Below, one piece after another: positions 32,400 through 41,605 of a stretch of DNA of 64,000 nucleotides. The first letter of the stretch is position 1. Each line of letters begins with the position of its first letter. The position numbers and the translations under genes were made by a program. A model generated the notes under the pieces. The model had not been told where the DNA came from and made no database searches. It saw only the letters and a program-made list of their open reading frames with translations. Source of the DNA: Amycolatopsis tolypomycina (GTDB taxonomy: Bacteria; Actinomycetota; Actinomycetes; Mycobacteriales; Pseudonocardiaceae); the NCBI RefSeq assembly GCF_900105945.1, contig NZ_FNSO01000002.1, forward strand, positions 1-64,000, written 5' to 3'.

Positions 32400-34937
32400 T
32401 TACTCGCGCAAGCCGATCGCGTCGATCGGCCGGGCCCGCAGCGCCACCGACGTCGCCACCCCGATCGCCACCATGCCGAGCAGGACCGCGCCGGCGATGA
32501 TTCCCCAGTAGACGGTCGGCGACCCGGCCGGCACCGGGTTGCCGCGCAGCCCGAAGTTCAGCAGTGCCAACGGAACCAGGGCCACCAGCGTCCCCATGAC
32601 GACCGCGATCCCCACCGTGGCCAGTGCTTCGAGCCGCATCATGCGGGTCACCTGGCGACGGCTCGTGCCGACCAGCCGCAGCAGCGCGAACTCGCGGCCG
32701 CGCTGCGCGGTCGTCAGCACCAGCGTGTTGGCCACCGAAATCGCGAGGTAGCCGACGATGACGCCGGCCGCGACCAGGTTCAGGTAGAACTGCGCCTGCC
32801 GTTCGCCGCCTTCCGGGGCGAGGGTGGCGGCCGCCGGGGCCACCACCAACCCGGGGTACGGCACCGCGCTCAGCGCCGCGGCCACCGCGCCGGCGTCGGC
32901 GCCGGGCTGCCGCCGGACCAGCACCGAGTCGTCCAGGCGGCCGCCGATGTGCTCGCGGGCCAGCTCGACCGGCAGCACGAAGTCGCCGAAGGCCAGGTCG
33001 TGCGTGTAGGTGGCGACCAGCCGCAGCTTCGCCGGGACGCCGTCGCCGAACCAGAACTCGACGTCGTCGCCGAGCTTCTTGTCCAGCCAGTCCGCTTCCG
33101 AGCGGCTCAGCGCCACCGTGTCGCCGGTGAGGTCGGTGAGCCGCCCGGCGTCGACGCCCAGCTCGAGCGTGGCTCCGGCCCGGTCGCCCGCCAGGCCCTG
33201 CGCGGGCGTCCGCTGGACCTCGACGCTGTCGCCCACCGGCGTCGCGGTGATCACGGACGTGCGGACCACCGGGGTCGCCGCCGCCACTCCGGGCACCCGG
33301 CCGGCCGCCGCGGCCACCTCGGGTGAAATCCCGCCCGGGGCGCTCAGGACGTAGTCGGCGGTCGTCGACCGCGCGGTCTCCTGCCGGACGGCCGCGGCCA
33401 TGGCGTTCGGCCCGTAGAAGGTGGCGAGCGCGAACGCCACCCCCAGCATCAGCGGGGTCACCGCGGCCGCGACGCGCCGGGCGTTGGCGTGGGCGTTCGC
33501 CCCCGCGAGGTAGCCGCTGATCCGCCACACCCGCGCCAGCACCGGGACGAGGAACCGCACGGCCAGGCCGGTGACCTGCGGGCCGACGACGGCCAGCCCG
33601 ATGACGACGACGAGGGTCGACATCGTCGAGATCGCGGCGGCGATGTCGCCGCGCAGGAACAGCGGGACGAGCGCGCCGCCGACACCGGCCAGCACGAGAC
33701 CCCAGCCGGTGAGCAGCCGGCCGCGGCCGAGCTCACGGCGTTCGACCGCGGCCTCGCCCAGCGCCTCGACCGGCCGGATCGACGACGGCCGCCGCGCCGC
33801 CGCCCAGGCCGCCAGCCGGGCCGCGCCCAGGCCGAGCAGCACCGCCGCCGCCGGCGGGAGCGGGCTGATCGCCAGCCCGAAGTCGGCCGGGATCACGCCG
33901 ATCGCGGCGAAGGCGTCCCGCAGCCCACCGGCGACCGCCAGGCCGAGCACGCTGCCCAGTACCCCGGCGACGAGCGCGATCAGCGTCGTCTCGGTGCCGA
34001 TGAGCTTGCGGATCTGCCGCGGGGTCGCCGCGACCGCACGCAGCAGCGCGAACTCCCGGCGCCGCTGGTTGATGGTCAGGGCGAGGGTGCTCGCCACCAC
34101 GAACACCGCGACGAGCAGCGCGAACCCGCCGAACGAGCCGGCGATCGCCAGCAGCAGGACCCGCGTCTGGCCGACGTCGAGGAACTCGATGCTGCTGCGC
34201 TCGACGCCGGTGGCCACCTCGGCGCCGCCGACGACACCGCGCACCCGCTCGGCGAGGGTCTCGGGCGCGACACCGGGGTCGGCGAGGACGCCGATCGCGT
34301 GCGCCTGACCTGGCCTTCCGGCCAGCTCCGCGGCCCGTTCCGGGGTGAAGAACAGCGCCGCCTGGCGTGCGGTGCCGTCGACGACGCCGCTCACCGTGAA
34401 CGGCACCGGCCCGGACCGGGTCGTGATCCGCACCTGCCCGCCGATGCCGACGTCGGCCTGGCGCGCCAGGTCGGCGTCCAGCACGACCTCGCCGCCGGTC
34501 GCGGGTGCCTCCCCACCACGCAGGGCGAACGGCGCCAGCACGGCCGCGTCCCAGTTGTGCCCCAGCGACTCCCGCCCGGCGAGCACCCGCCCGTCGCGGG
34601 TGACGACCTGCGCCGGGAAGCTCAGTTCCGCGACCGCCGCCCGCACGCCGGGCACGGTGGCGATCCGCCCGGCCAGCGCCGCCGGGACCGTCGGCTGCTC
34701 GCCGACCTGCTCGGCGGAGAGGGCGTCGGCGCCGGGCGGCCGCACGCTCCGCTCCCCGCCGACGACGACGGCCGCGGCGGCGTAGCGCTGGGTGGGGACG
34801 CCGGCGCGCAGGCCGGACTCCATGAGGACACCGCACGCGGCCACCAGCGCGGTGCCGCACAGGATCGCGATGAACGCGCCGGCGAACCCGCCGAGCCTGC
34901 TGCGGATCGTCTGCCAAGCCAGTGTCAGCACGCTCAC
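32400..34937 (-). CDS. ABC transporter permease, MacB/FtsX type
   Basis: An 845-residue permease. After one N-terminal membrane segment there is a large extracytoplasmic domain (residues 45-255), then three membrane segments with the FtsX core ([20 protein letters not shown]), a second membrane block near 400-520, a second extracellular domain, and a repeat of the core at the end ([20 protein letters not shown]). Duplicated halves are normal for this class, which exports lipids, peptides or antibiotics. GTG 34937 overlaps the ATPase stop (GTGA). Adjacent kinase/regulator genes suggest a role in response to a membrane-active compound. Confidence 0.92.
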   Translation of the reverse strand: MSVLTLAWQTIRSRLGGFAGAFIAILCGTALVAACGVLMESGLRAGVPTQRYAAAAVVVGGERSVRPPGADALSAEQVGEQPTVPAALAGRIATVPGVRAAVAELSFPAQVVTRDGRVLAGRESLGHNWDAAVLAPFALRGGEAPATGGEVVLDADLARQADVGIGGQVRITTRSGPVPFTVSGVVDGTARQAALFFTPERAAELAGRPGQAHAIGVLADPGVAPETLAERVRGVVGGAEVATGVERSSIEFLDVGQTRVLLLAIAGSFGGFALLVAVFVVASTLALTINQRRREFALLRAVAATPRQIRKLIGTETTLIALVAGVLGSVLGLAVAGGLRDAFAAIGVIPADFGLAISPLPPAAAVLLGLGAARLAAWAAARRPSSIRPVEALGEAAVERRELGRGRLLTGWGLVLAGVGGALVPLFLRGDIAAAISTMSTLVVVIGLAVVGPQVTGLAVRFLVPVLARVWRISGYLAGANAHANARRVAAAVTPLMLGVAFALATFYGPNAMAAAVRQETARSTTADYVLSAPGGISPEVAAAAGRVPGVAAATPVVRTSVITATPVGDSVEVQRTPAQGLAGDRAGATLELGVDAGRLTDLTGDTVALSRSEADWLDKKLGDDVEFWFGDGVPAKLRLVATYTHDLAFGDFVLPVELAREHIGGRLDDSVLVRRQPGADAGAVAAALSAVPYPGLVVAPAAATLAPEGGERQAQFYLNLVAAGVIVGYLAISVANTLVLTTAQRGREFALLRLVGTSRRQVTRMMRLEALATVGIAVVMGTLVALVPLALLNFGLRGNPVPAGSPTVYWGIIAGAVLLGMVAIGVATSVALRARPIDAIGLRE

Positions 34938-35668
34938 CACTCCCCGAGGTGCGTCATCCGCTCCGCCACGCGCTCGGGCGTGGGGTGCGGGAGGTGCCCG
35001 GCCAGCTTGCCGTCGGCCAGGAAGAGGACGCCGTGCGCGGCCGACGCCGCGACCGGGTCGTGCGTCACCATCAGCACGGTCTGGCCCATCTGCTCGACGA
35101 TCGCGCGGAGCAGGTCCAGCACCTGCCGCCCGGTGCGGGTGTCGAGGGCGCCGGTCGGCTCGTCGGCCAGCACCACCTCGGGCCGGGTGACGAGCGCCCG
35201 CGCGATCGCGACGCGCTGCTGCTGCCCGCCGGACAGCTCCGCGGGGCGGTGTTCCAGCCGCTTCGCGATGCCCACGCCCTCGACGATCTCCCGCAGCCAC
35301 TGGGGGTCCGGCTTCCGCCCGGCCAGCCGCAGCGGCAGCGTGATGTTCTGCAGCACGTTCAGCGACGGCAGCAGGTTGTAGGCCTGGAAGACGAACCCGA
35401 TCCGGGTGCGCCGCAGCTCCGTCAGCTCGCGTTCCTTCAGCTTGCCGATCTCGGTGCCGCCGAGCAGCACCCGCCCCGACGTCGGCCGGTCGAGGCCGGC
35501 CGCGCAGTGCAGGAAGGTGCTCTTGCCCGACCCGGACGGGCCCATCACGGCGGTGAACGTCCCCCGCGCCACCCCCGCCGACACCCCGTCGAGGGCGGTG
35601 ACGGCACCGTCACCGGCGCCGTACACCTTGCGCACCCCGGCCAGTTCCACCGCGTACGTTGTCGTCAT
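34934..35668 (-). CDS. ABC transporter ATPase, MacB/LolD-like
   Basis: A 244-residue ATPase. Walker A is GPSGSGKST, the Q-loop FVFQAYNLLP, the signature LSGGQQQRVAIARAL, Walker B VVLADEPTGALD and the switch His in MVTHDP. FQAYNLLPSLNVLQNI is typical of the LolD/MacB group that powers FtsX-type permeases. ATG 35668 follows AAGGGGAT. It is the first gene of the two-gene export operon; the promoter shows a palindrome and a TAGTTT element upstream. Confidence 0.95.
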   Translation of the reverse strand: MTTTYAVELAGVRKVYGAGDGAVTALDGVSAGVARGTFTAVMGPSGSGKSTFLHCAAGLDRPTSGRVLLGGTEIGKLKERELTELRRTRIGFVFQAYNLLPSLNVLQNITLPLRLAGRKPDPQWLREIVEGVGIAKRLEHRPAELSGGQQQRVAIARALVTRPEVVLADEPTGALDTRTGRQVLDLLRAIVEQMGQTVLMVTHDPVAASAAHGVLFLADGKLAGHLPHPTPERVAERMTHLGEW

Positions 35669-35696
35669 TGCGATCCCCTTCGTTCTCTCCCAAGGA

Positions 35697-35767
35697 AAAC
35701 TAGGTCCGCGAAGCCGGGACATCGATCCCGTGGGGAGGTGGATCCGGGGTAGCGCCAGCACTACCCC
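35697..35767 (-). promoter_or_regulatory. Operator-promoter of the ABC export operon
   Basis: A 22-bp near-palindrome occupies 35746-35767 (arms GGGGTAGCGC and GCACTACCCC around CA; one mismatch). On the minus strand GGATCC follows, then GGGATCGATG, then TAGTTT (35702 to 35697), a -10-like hexamer, starting 44 bases beyond the palindrome. An almost identical layout occurs at 37630. The histidine kinase gene starts 26 bases from the other edge. Confidence 0.7.
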
Positions 35768-35792
35768 GGTGGTGGGGTGGGACACTGGCGGC

Positions 35793-36992
35793 GTGACGAC
35801 CCGCTTGCGCGAGTGCTGGTCGGCGGTGCGTTACCTGGTGATCGGCGCCGGCACGTCGCTGCTTTCGATGCTCGCCCTCACCGGGCTGTTCGCCGTGCTG
35901 CTGCTGTGCCCGTTCGGCGTCGGGATCCCGTCGCTGGCGCCCGCGATCCGGCTGGCGCGGCGGCCGGTCGGGGTCGACCGCCGCCAGGCCGCGCGGCACC
36001 TCGGCGAGCCGATCCCCGAGCCCTACCGCGACGGCTCCCCGCTGAAGGACCCGGCGACCCGCCGCGACCTCGCGTGGCTGGCGCTCCACGCCGCGACCGG
36101 GACGATCCTGGGTGCGCTGGCGTTCGGCCTGCCGCTGGGCGCGCTCCAGCAGGTCGTCTTCGCCTTCGTCTGGCCGACGGTCCCCGGCGGGATCGAAGGC
36201 TCCTTCGGCCTGGTGGTGAACTCGTGGCCGATGGCCGCGTTGAGCGTGCTCACCGGGGTCGCGATGGCCGCCCTGTCGCTTCTGCTGCCGCGCGTCGCCC
36301 GGTGGAAGGCGCGGCTCGCGCGGCGGCTGCTCTCCCCCGCCCCGGGTGTCGTGCTGGCGGACCGCGTCGCCGAGCTGACCGCGACCCGGGCGGCGGCGCT
36401 GGAGGCGCACGGGGCCGAGCTGCGCCGCATCGAGCGTGACCTGCACGACGGCACGCAGGCGCGGATCGCGGCGGTCGTGCTCCAGCTGGGCATCGCCGGC
36501 CAGCTGTACGACCGCGACCCCGCCACCGCGCGCGACCTGCTGGTCAAGGCCCAGGACACGGCGACCGACGCGCTGGCCGAGCTGCGCACGGTCGTCCGCA
36601 GCATCCACCCGCCGCTGCTGAGCGAGCGTGGCCTGGCCGGGGCGGTGCGCGCGCTCGCCGAGCGCAGCCCGGTGCCGGCCGCGGTCGACGTCGAGCACGA
36701 GACCCACCGCCCGGCCGCGGTCGAGGCCGCCGCGTACTTCGTCGTCGCCGAGGCGCTGGCCAACGTCACCAAGCACGCCGACGCGTCCCGAGTGGACATC
36801 AAGCTCGGGGGCACGGCTTCGGTGCTGGCCCTGGAAATCCGCGACGACGGCCGCGGCGGCGCGACCGAGTCCGCCGGCAGCGGGCTGGCCGGCATCCGCC
36901 GCCGCGCCGAGGCTTTCGACGGAACCCTGACCCTGACCAGCCCACCCGGTGGGCCGACCGTGCTGCGAGTGGAGCTGCCATGCGGGTCGTGA
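35793..36992 (+). CDS. Sensor histidine kinase (HisKA_3 type)
   Basis: A 399-residue kinase. Membrane segments near residues 12-46 and 95-165 make a short sensor part. The phospho-acceptor His is in IERDLHDGTQARIAAV, the N box in AEALANVTKHADASRV and the G box in GSGLAGIRRRAEAFDG. This is the NarL-type kinase class that works with LuxR-type regulators. GTG 35793 is the likely start; an earlier start in the same frame would run across the operator. It overlaps the regulator gene by 13 bases, and stands divergent to the ABC exporter, a common drug-sensing arrangement. Confidence 0.93.
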   Translation: MTTRLRECWSAVRYLVIGAGTSLLSMLALTGLFAVLLLCPFGVGIPSLAPAIRLARRPVGVDRRQAARHLGEPIPEPYRDGSPLKDPATRRDLAWLALHAATGTILGALAFGLPLGALQQVVFAFVWPTVPGGIEGSFGLVVNSWPMAALSVLTGVAMAALSLLLPRVARWKARLARRLLSPAPGVVLADRVAELTATRAAALEAHGAELRRIERDLHDGTQARIAAVVLQLGIAGQLYDRDPATARDLLVKAQDTATDALAELRTVVRSIHPPLLSERGLAGAVRALAERSPVPAAVDVEHETHRPAAVEAAAYFVVAEALANVTKHADASRVDIKLGGTASVLALEIRDDGRGGATESAGSGLAGIRRRAEAFDGTLTLTSPPGGPTVLRVELPCGS

Positions 36993-37636
36993 TCGCCGAG
37001 GACGACGCGTTGCTGCGCGAAGGACTCTCCCTGTTGCTGAAGACGGCGGGCATCGAGGTGGCCGCCGCCGTGGACAACGCCGAGGACTTCCTGGCGTTCG
37101 TCGAGCACGAGCGGCCGGACGCGGTGGTGATGGACGTCCGCATGCCGCCGACCCACCGCGACGAGGGCCTGCGCGCGGCCGTCCGCGCCCGCGAGATCCA
37201 CCCGGCGCTGCCGGTGCTGGTGCTGTCGGCGCACGTGGAGACGAGCTACGCGGTCGAGCTGCTCGCCGACGGCGTCGGCGGCGTGGGGTACCTGCTCAAG
37301 GAGCGCGTCGGCAAGGTCGAGCGGTTCCTGGACGCCCTGCAGCGCGTCGCCAAGGGCGGCACGGCGATGGACCCCGAGGTGATCGGGCAGCTGATGGCCC
37401 GCCGCCGCGCCGCGGACCCCCTGGCGGCGCTGACCGCCCGGGAGCGCGAGGTGCTGGGCCTGATGGCGGAGGGCTACAACAACAGCACGATCGCGGAGCT
37501 CCTGGTCGTCAGCGACGGCGCGGTGCTCAAGCACATCCGGAACATCTTCGCGAAGCTCGGCCTGCCGTCCGACGAGGGCGCGGGGCACCGCCGGGTGCTG
37601 GCGGTGCTGGCCTACCTCGGCCGGGACGCGGGGTAG
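36980..37636 (+). CDS. LuxR/NarL-family response regulator
   Basis: A 218-residue regulator paired with the preceding kinase. The receiver has VIAEDDALLREGL, phospho-acceptor Asp in AVVMDVRMPPTH, Ser/Thr switch in VLVLSAHVET and Lys in YLLKERVG. The DNA-binding domain contains LTAREREVLGLMAEGYNNST and DGAVLKHIRNIF. ATG 36980 lies inside the kinase gene. The two palindromes flanking this pair are the best candidates for its targets, which include the ABC operon and the small membrane gene. Confidence 0.95.
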   Translation: MRVVIAEDDALLREGLSLLLKTAGIEVAAAVDNAEDFLAFVEHERPDAVVMDVRMPPTHRDEGLRAAVRAREIHPALPVLVLSAHVETSYAVELLADGVGGVGYLLKERVGKVERFLDALQRVAKGGTAMDPEVIGQLMARRRAADPLAALTAREREVLGLMAEGYNNSTIAELLVVSDGAVLKHIRNIFAKLGLPSDEGAGHRRVLAVLAYLGRDAG

Positions 37637-37700
37637 CGCTGGCGCTACCCCGGATCCGGGTGCGCACGGCATCGATCCGGGCGCGGGGCGTTCGTAGTGT
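37630..37700 (+). promoter_or_regulatory. Second copy of the operator-promoter, before the small membrane gene
   Basis: A perfect 22-bp palindrome (arms GGGGTAGCGC and GCGCTACCCC around TG) lies at 37630-37651, overlapping the last codons and stop of the regulator gene. GGATCC, then GCATCGATCC, then TAGTGT (37695-37700) follow. The palindrome-to-TAG distance is 44 bases, the same as in the copy before the ABC operon. The ATG is only 7 bases after TAGTGT, implying a leaderless or nearly leaderless mRNA. Confidence 0.7.
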
Positions 37701-37707
37701 TGCCGGC

Positions 37708-37899
37708 ATGACGAACAACGACATCGCTTCCCCCCGTGCCGCGGCTGTTCTCTGGCCGGTCCTCATCATCAGCGCCGCGGTCAACGTGGCCGGCAACTTC
37801 ACGGGTCTGGCCAACCCGATCCGCATCGCCGTCGGCGTGATCGCGACGGTTTCCCTCGTGCTGCTGGTCGTCCACTACGTCCGGCGCCGGAGGGCGTGA
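37708..37899 (+). CDS. Small two-helix membrane protein
   Basis: A 63-residue protein with two membrane segments, AAVLWPVLIISAAVNVAG and RIAVGVIATVSLVLLVVHYV, and a basic end RRRRA. It lies directly downstream of the kinase/regulator genes behind the second copy of their likely operator, so it is probably co-regulated with the ABC exporter and may modulate it or the kinase. Its 3' end overlaps the convergent MFS gene by 25 bases. Family not recognised. Confidence 0.75.
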   Translation: MTNNDIASPRAAAVLWPVLIISAAVNVAGNFTGLANPIRIAVGVIATVSLVLLVVHYVRRRRA

Positions 37900-38945
37900 A
37901 CGGCCAGCGCCGCCGCCACGAGTGCCGCGGCGACCCGGAACGGGTCGGCCAACCCCGCGAGCACCGGGCCCGCCGTCGCGCCGACGTTGAGCGCCGCGGT
38001 CGCGTAGGAGCCCGCCATGGTCGGGGCGCCGGTGGCTTCCCGGAGGATCCGCGTGATCACCGTGCCGCCGACTGCGAAGGACAACGCGCCCTGCGTGAAA
38101 GCGAGGACCACGAGCGCGTCCGTGGTGAGGGCCAGCGCGACCCAGCCGGCGAGCAGCAGCGCACCGCCGAGGGAGATGACCCGGCCGGGCCACCGGTCGG
38201 CGAGCCGCCCCGCCACCGTCACGCCGGCGAAGCACCCGATCCCGAAGGCGGCGAGCACCACCGGCACCGGTGCGACGCCGTCGGCGATCGGGGCCAGGAA
38301 GGTGAAGACGCCGAAGGTGGCGGCGTTGACGAGCGCGCCGAGCACGAGGACAGCGGGCAGGCGGCGGAGTTCCCGGAGTTCGCTTCGCAGATCGGCCGTG
38401 CCGCCCGCCGGGGTGTCGGCGACGCGGGACACGCCTGCCAACGCGGGCAGGCACAGCGCGGCGACGACCCAGAGGGCGGAGCGCCAGCCGAACGCGGCGT
38501 CGAGCAGCGCGCCGCCGGGAATCCCCGCGACGCAGGCGAGGGTGGTGCCCCCGAGCAGCACGGCGAGGGCGCGCCCGGTCTTCTCCGGCGGCACGAGCCC
38601 GGCGGCCGCGGTCAGGGCGACGGCGAGGAAGCCGGCGTTGGCGAGCGCGGCGGCCACCCGCGTCCCGAGCAGGACGCCGAAGGAGGTCGTCAGGCCCCCG
38701 GCGACGTGCGCGGCGACGAAGAGGGCGAGGAAGGCGCGCAGTGCGGTCCGGCGTCGCCAGCGCCGGGCGAGGGCGGCCATGAGCGGCGCCCCGGCGACCA
38801 TCCCGGCGGCGAAGGCGGAGGTGAGGTACCCGGCCTGCGCGACGGAGACGTCGAGCGCGGCGGCGACGCCGGGAACGAGCCCGGCGAGCATGAATTCGGA
38901 CGTGCCCATGGCGAACACGCCGAGGGCGAGGAAGTACAGGGACAC
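37875..38945 (-). CDS. MFS drug exporter (Cml/Cmx-like)
   Basis: A 356-residue transporter, a little short for 12 helices. The start reads FLALGVFAMGTSEFMLAGLVPG, the conserved first helix of the chloramphenicol/arabinose-type DHA1 group, and FAAGMVAGAPLMAALARRWRRR is the loop 2-3 motif. GIPGGALLDAAFGWRSALWVVA carries the drug-antiporter motif C region (shown by its core). It should use proton exchange to export small molecules. GTG 38945 is the start. Substrate not predictable. Confidence 0.88.
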   Translation of the reverse strand: MSLYFLALGVFAMGTSEFMLAGLVPGVAAALDVSVAQAGYLTSAFAAGMVAGAPLMAALARRWRRRTALRAFLALFVAAHVAGGLTTSFGVLLGTRVAAALANAGFLAVALTAAAGLVPPEKTGRALAVLLGGTTLACVAGIPGGALLDAAFGWRSALWVVAALCLPALAGVSRVADTPAGGTADLRSELRELRRLPAVLVLGALVNAATFGVFTFLAPIADGVAPVPVVLAAFGIGCFAGVTVAGRLADRWPGRVISLGGALLLAGWVALALTTDALVVLAFTQGALSFAVGGTVITRILREATGAPTMAGSYATAALNVGATAGPVLAGLADPFRVAAALVAAALAVHALRRRT

Positions 38946-38964
38946 GGTGAAACTCCAGGGATCA

Positions 38965-38989
38965 CGAAGGCAAGGGACGCTTTCGTGGT
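38965..38989. promoter_or_regulatory. Inverted repeat upstream of the MFS gene
   Basis: CACGAA and TTCGTG arms, extended by near-matching GG/CT bases, surround about 13 bases 20 bases upstream of the transporter start. It may be an operator or a leader hairpin; no regulator is adjacent. Confidence 0.25.
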
Positions 38990-39102
38990 CACCCGGGAGC
39001 CCGGGAAGGCGGGGAGTTACCGGGCTGCCGGAGTGACCGGCAGCCCTGCCCTGGACGCTTCGGGGCTCGACATGGGTCCGACCTTACCGGTTAGGGTGAG
39101 CC

Positions 39103-39594
39103 GTGGCGGAACTCGAGGACCTGGCGGAGACGGTCGCGGTGCTGGACCTGTACCTGAAGCCGATCGCCGAGCGCCCGGTCGACCTCTCCGATCCGGGCTG
39201 GCAGGACAAGATGCGCGCCGCCGAGCCACTGGACGAAGCCGGCATCCGCGCCGAAGCCGAGGAAGCGCTGCGAGCGCTGCTCGGGCACTACGAGCACGGC
39301 GACACCGGGACGCGAGCCGCCGTCCGCGCGGTGTTCGACCGCTGCCCGTCGTTCTCCTGGGCCGCCCACTTGCGGGGAGCGAGCTTCCGCACCCGGCTCC
39401 TCCACCTGTCGGCCCGCGACCACGGCCGGGACACCCGCGACGAAATCATGGCACTGGGGGACATCCGCGCCGAGGCGACGGCGGCCGGGGTGGACATCCG
39501 GCCGTTGCTGCGCGAAGTCGCCGAGCTCTCCAGCACGGTGAACAAGTACGGCATGGGCTCGATGCGCGACCTCCTGCTCCGCGCGGCGGACTGA
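39103..39594 (+). CDS. Hypothetical helical protein
   Basis: A 163-residue cytosolic protein, largely helical and acidic at first (LEDLAETVAVLDLYLKP), later with AEEALRALLGHYEHGDTGTR and DIRPLLREVAELSSTVNKYG. The ending NKYGMGSMRDLLLRA is distinctive. No enzyme motif is seen. GTG 39103 fits because coding character starts there. It is isolated between the MFS gene and a convergent TetR gene. Confidence 0.7.
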   Translation: MAELEDLAETVAVLDLYLKPIAERPVDLSDPGWQDKMRAAEPLDEAGIRAEAEEALRALLGHYEHGDTGTRAAVRAVFDRCPSFSWAAHLRGASFRTRLLHLSARDHGRDTRDEIMALGDIRAEATAAGVDIRPLLREVAELSSTVNKYGMGSMRDLLLRAAD

Positions 39595-39662
39595 TCACCC
39601 CGCCCGGAAGCCCCCGAGCAGATCGACGCGATCCGCGTTCCCCGCGCCGCATAGTTCGTCCA

Positions 39663-40229
39663 CTAAGGACGGAGGCTGCGCAGCATCAGGTCCGCGAAGT
39701 GCTTCCCCACCTGCTCCCCCGACAGCTCGCCGTCGGCGTGGTACCACATGCCGAGCCGGTGGATCGCGCCGAAGTGGTAGTTGATCACCAGGTCGGCGGG
39801 GACGTCGGCGCGGAAGACCCCCGAAAGCTGGCCCTCGGCGACCAGGTCGCGCACCCGCTCGTGGTAGGTCCGCCGCTCCGCGCGCACCTGGACCTGCTTC
39901 GACTTCTCCAGCAGCGGGAACGACTGGAAGAACACCGTCGCCGCGTCGAGGTCGGCGATGCTCGTGACCACGACGTCGGCGATGATCGCGTGCAGGCGCT
40001 CCGGCAGCGGCAGGTCCGACTCGGCGATCGTCACCATCCGCCGCGTCTGCATCCGCAGCATCGCCGCGTAGATCTCGAAGAGCAGGTCGTCCTTGGACTC
40101 GAAGTAGTGGTACAGCCCGCCCTTGGTGACGCCGGCCTCCTCGACGATCTCCCGGACCGTCGTCGCCTCGAAGCCCTTCTCGGCGAACAGGCGCACGGCC
40201 GCCCGGACAACCTTCTCCCTGACACTCAT
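39663..40229 (-). CDS. TetR-family regulator (FadR-like)
   Basis: A 188-residue repressor. The helix-turn-helix is VREIVEEAGVTKGGLYHYFESKDDLL, and the C-terminal domain has the pattern YHERVRDLVAEGQLSGVFRADV found in TetR proteins that sense acyl-CoA. It lies downstream of and in the same direction as the Liv ABC operon, 59 bases after the binding-protein gene, so it may belong to that locus as its regulator. This link is inference from position. Confidence 0.88.
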   Translation of the reverse strand: MSVREKVVRAAVRLFAEKGFEATTVREIVEEAGVTKGGLYHYFESKDDLLFEIYAAMLRMQTRRMVTIAESDLPLPERLHAIIADVVVTSIADLDAATVFFQSFPLLEKSKQVQVRAERRTYHERVRDLVAEGQLSGVFRADVPADLVINYHFGAIHRLGMWYHADGELSGEQVGKHFADLMLRSLRP

Positions 40230-40288
40230 CTCGCCACCCTATGTGAGCGGACGGGCCGGCCCGCGGCGCCCACGAGCCGGCCCGGTCG

Positions 40289-41605
40289 TCACTTGCTCAC
40301 CAGGTTGACCTGCTCCGGAGTGGCCCGCTCACCGGCGTACGGCGTGATCGCGCCCGTCCCGCGGTCGGTCACGGCGGGTGGCTGGACCACCGTCGTCGTC
40401 ACGTCCGGGTTGATCTTGAACACGTACGCGCCCGTGTAGCCGGCGTGCGAGTCCTTCGAGAACCCGAACGGCGTCAGGCCAGGCCCCTTCAACGAGCCCG
40501 AGCTCATCGCGTCGACGACCTTCTGCCGCGTCGGATCCGGGCCGGCCGCCTTGAGCGCCTGTCCGAACGTGTAGGCCTGCACCATGCCGAACAGGACGGT
40601 GTTGGTGAACGGCTCCTTCGGGATGTACTTGTCGTGGACGCCCTTGAAGTAGGCCACCCACGGGTCCGACGTCTGGGCCACGTCCGGCAGGTACCCGGTG
40701 CCGATCAGCCCGGCCAGCAGCTGCCCGCTGGAGACGCTGGCGCCGCCGCGCTTGGCGAAGTCCTGCAGCAGCCCGGACAGCGTCGCCGGGTCCGCGCCGA
40801 TGCTGCTGACCACGAACTGCGGCTTGTACCCGATCTTCGCCGCGGCCAGGATCGCCAGCGCGGTGAACGCCGGGATGCACGCGCAGACGACGACCTCGGC
40901 GCCGGCCGCCTTGAGCGCCGACAGCTGCGGCGTCACGTCGGTGTTGGCGCTGTCGTAGCCCTGCTTGACGACGACCTGGTCCTTGACGAACTGGTCGAGC
41001 CCGGCCTGGGTGTCGCGGCCGACGTCGTCGTTCTGCGTGAAGTAGCCGACCTTCTTGCCCGCGAAGGTGTCCTTGACGTACTTGCCCTGGATCTTGCCTT
41101 CCCGGGTGTAGTCCACCTGGTACCCGAAGGTCATCGGCGCCTTCTGCGGGTTGTCCCAGGCGAGCGCGCCCGACGACACCAGCAGGTCGGGCACGCCTTC
41201 GGAGTTCAGGTAGTCGACGACCTTCGAGTGCGTCGGCGTCCCCAGGCCGCCGACGATCGCGAAGACCTTGTCCTGCAGGACGAGCTTCTTGACGACCTCG
41301 ACGGTCTTCGTCGGGTTGTAGCCGTCGTCCTCCACCTTGTAGTCGATCTTGCGGCCGTTGATCCCGCCGCCGTCGTTGATCGCCTGGTACACCGCGCGGG
41401 CCCCGGCGGAGATCTTGCTGTACCCGGGCGCGGCCGGGCCGGTGAGCGGCTGGTGGGTGCCGATGACGACAGTGTCTTTGGTGACGCCGACGGCCGAGTC
41501 GGTGGCGGCCTGCTGCCCGCCGCCGTCGCTCTCCCCCGCGCCGCCGCACGCGGTCAGCGCCAAGGCGAGGGCGAGGAACCCCGCGCCGTACCTAGTGGTT
41601 CTCAT
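40289..41605 (-). CDS. Branched-chain amino-acid-type ABC substrate-binding lipoprotein
   Basis: A 438-residue lipoprotein with lipobox LTACGG. The periplasmic-binding type I fold (Peripla_BP_6) is shown by VVIGTHQPLTGPAAPGYSKI, GGGINGRKIDYKVEDDGYNP and KKVGYFTQNDDVGRDTQAG. A Cys pair in VVCACIPAF is unusual. Proteins of this group bind branched-chain amino acids, but also amides, urea or aromatic acids. It is the last transport gene of the operon and overlaps the LivM-type gene by 14 bases. Confidence 0.93.
   Translation of the reverse strand: MRTTRYGAGFLALALALTACGGAGESDGGGQQAATDSAVGVTKDTVVIGTHQPLTGPAAPGYSKISAGARAVYQAINDGGGINGRKIDYKVEDDGYNPTKTVEVVKKLVLQDKVFAIVGGLGTPTHSKVVDYLNSEGVPDLLVSSGALAWDNPQKAPMTFGYQVDYTREGKIQGKYVKDTFAGKKVGYFTQNDDVGRDTQAGLDQFVKDQVVVKQGYDSANTDVTPQLSALKAAGAEVVVCACIPAFTALAILAAAKIGYKPQFVVSSIGADPATLSGLLQDFAKRGGASVSSGQLLAGLIGTGYLPDVAQTSDPWVAYFKGVHDKYIPKEPFTNTVLFGMVQAYTFGQALKAAGPDPTRQKVVDAMSSGSLKGPGLTPFGFSKDSHAGYTGAYVFKINPDVTTTVVQPPAVTDRGTGAITPYAGERATPEQVNLVSK

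Noticed and set aside
37896..40439. An 847-codon plus-strand frame across the MFS gene
   Set aside because: Shadow of the MFS and TetR genes on the other strand; low-complexity Gly/Glu/Arg composition.
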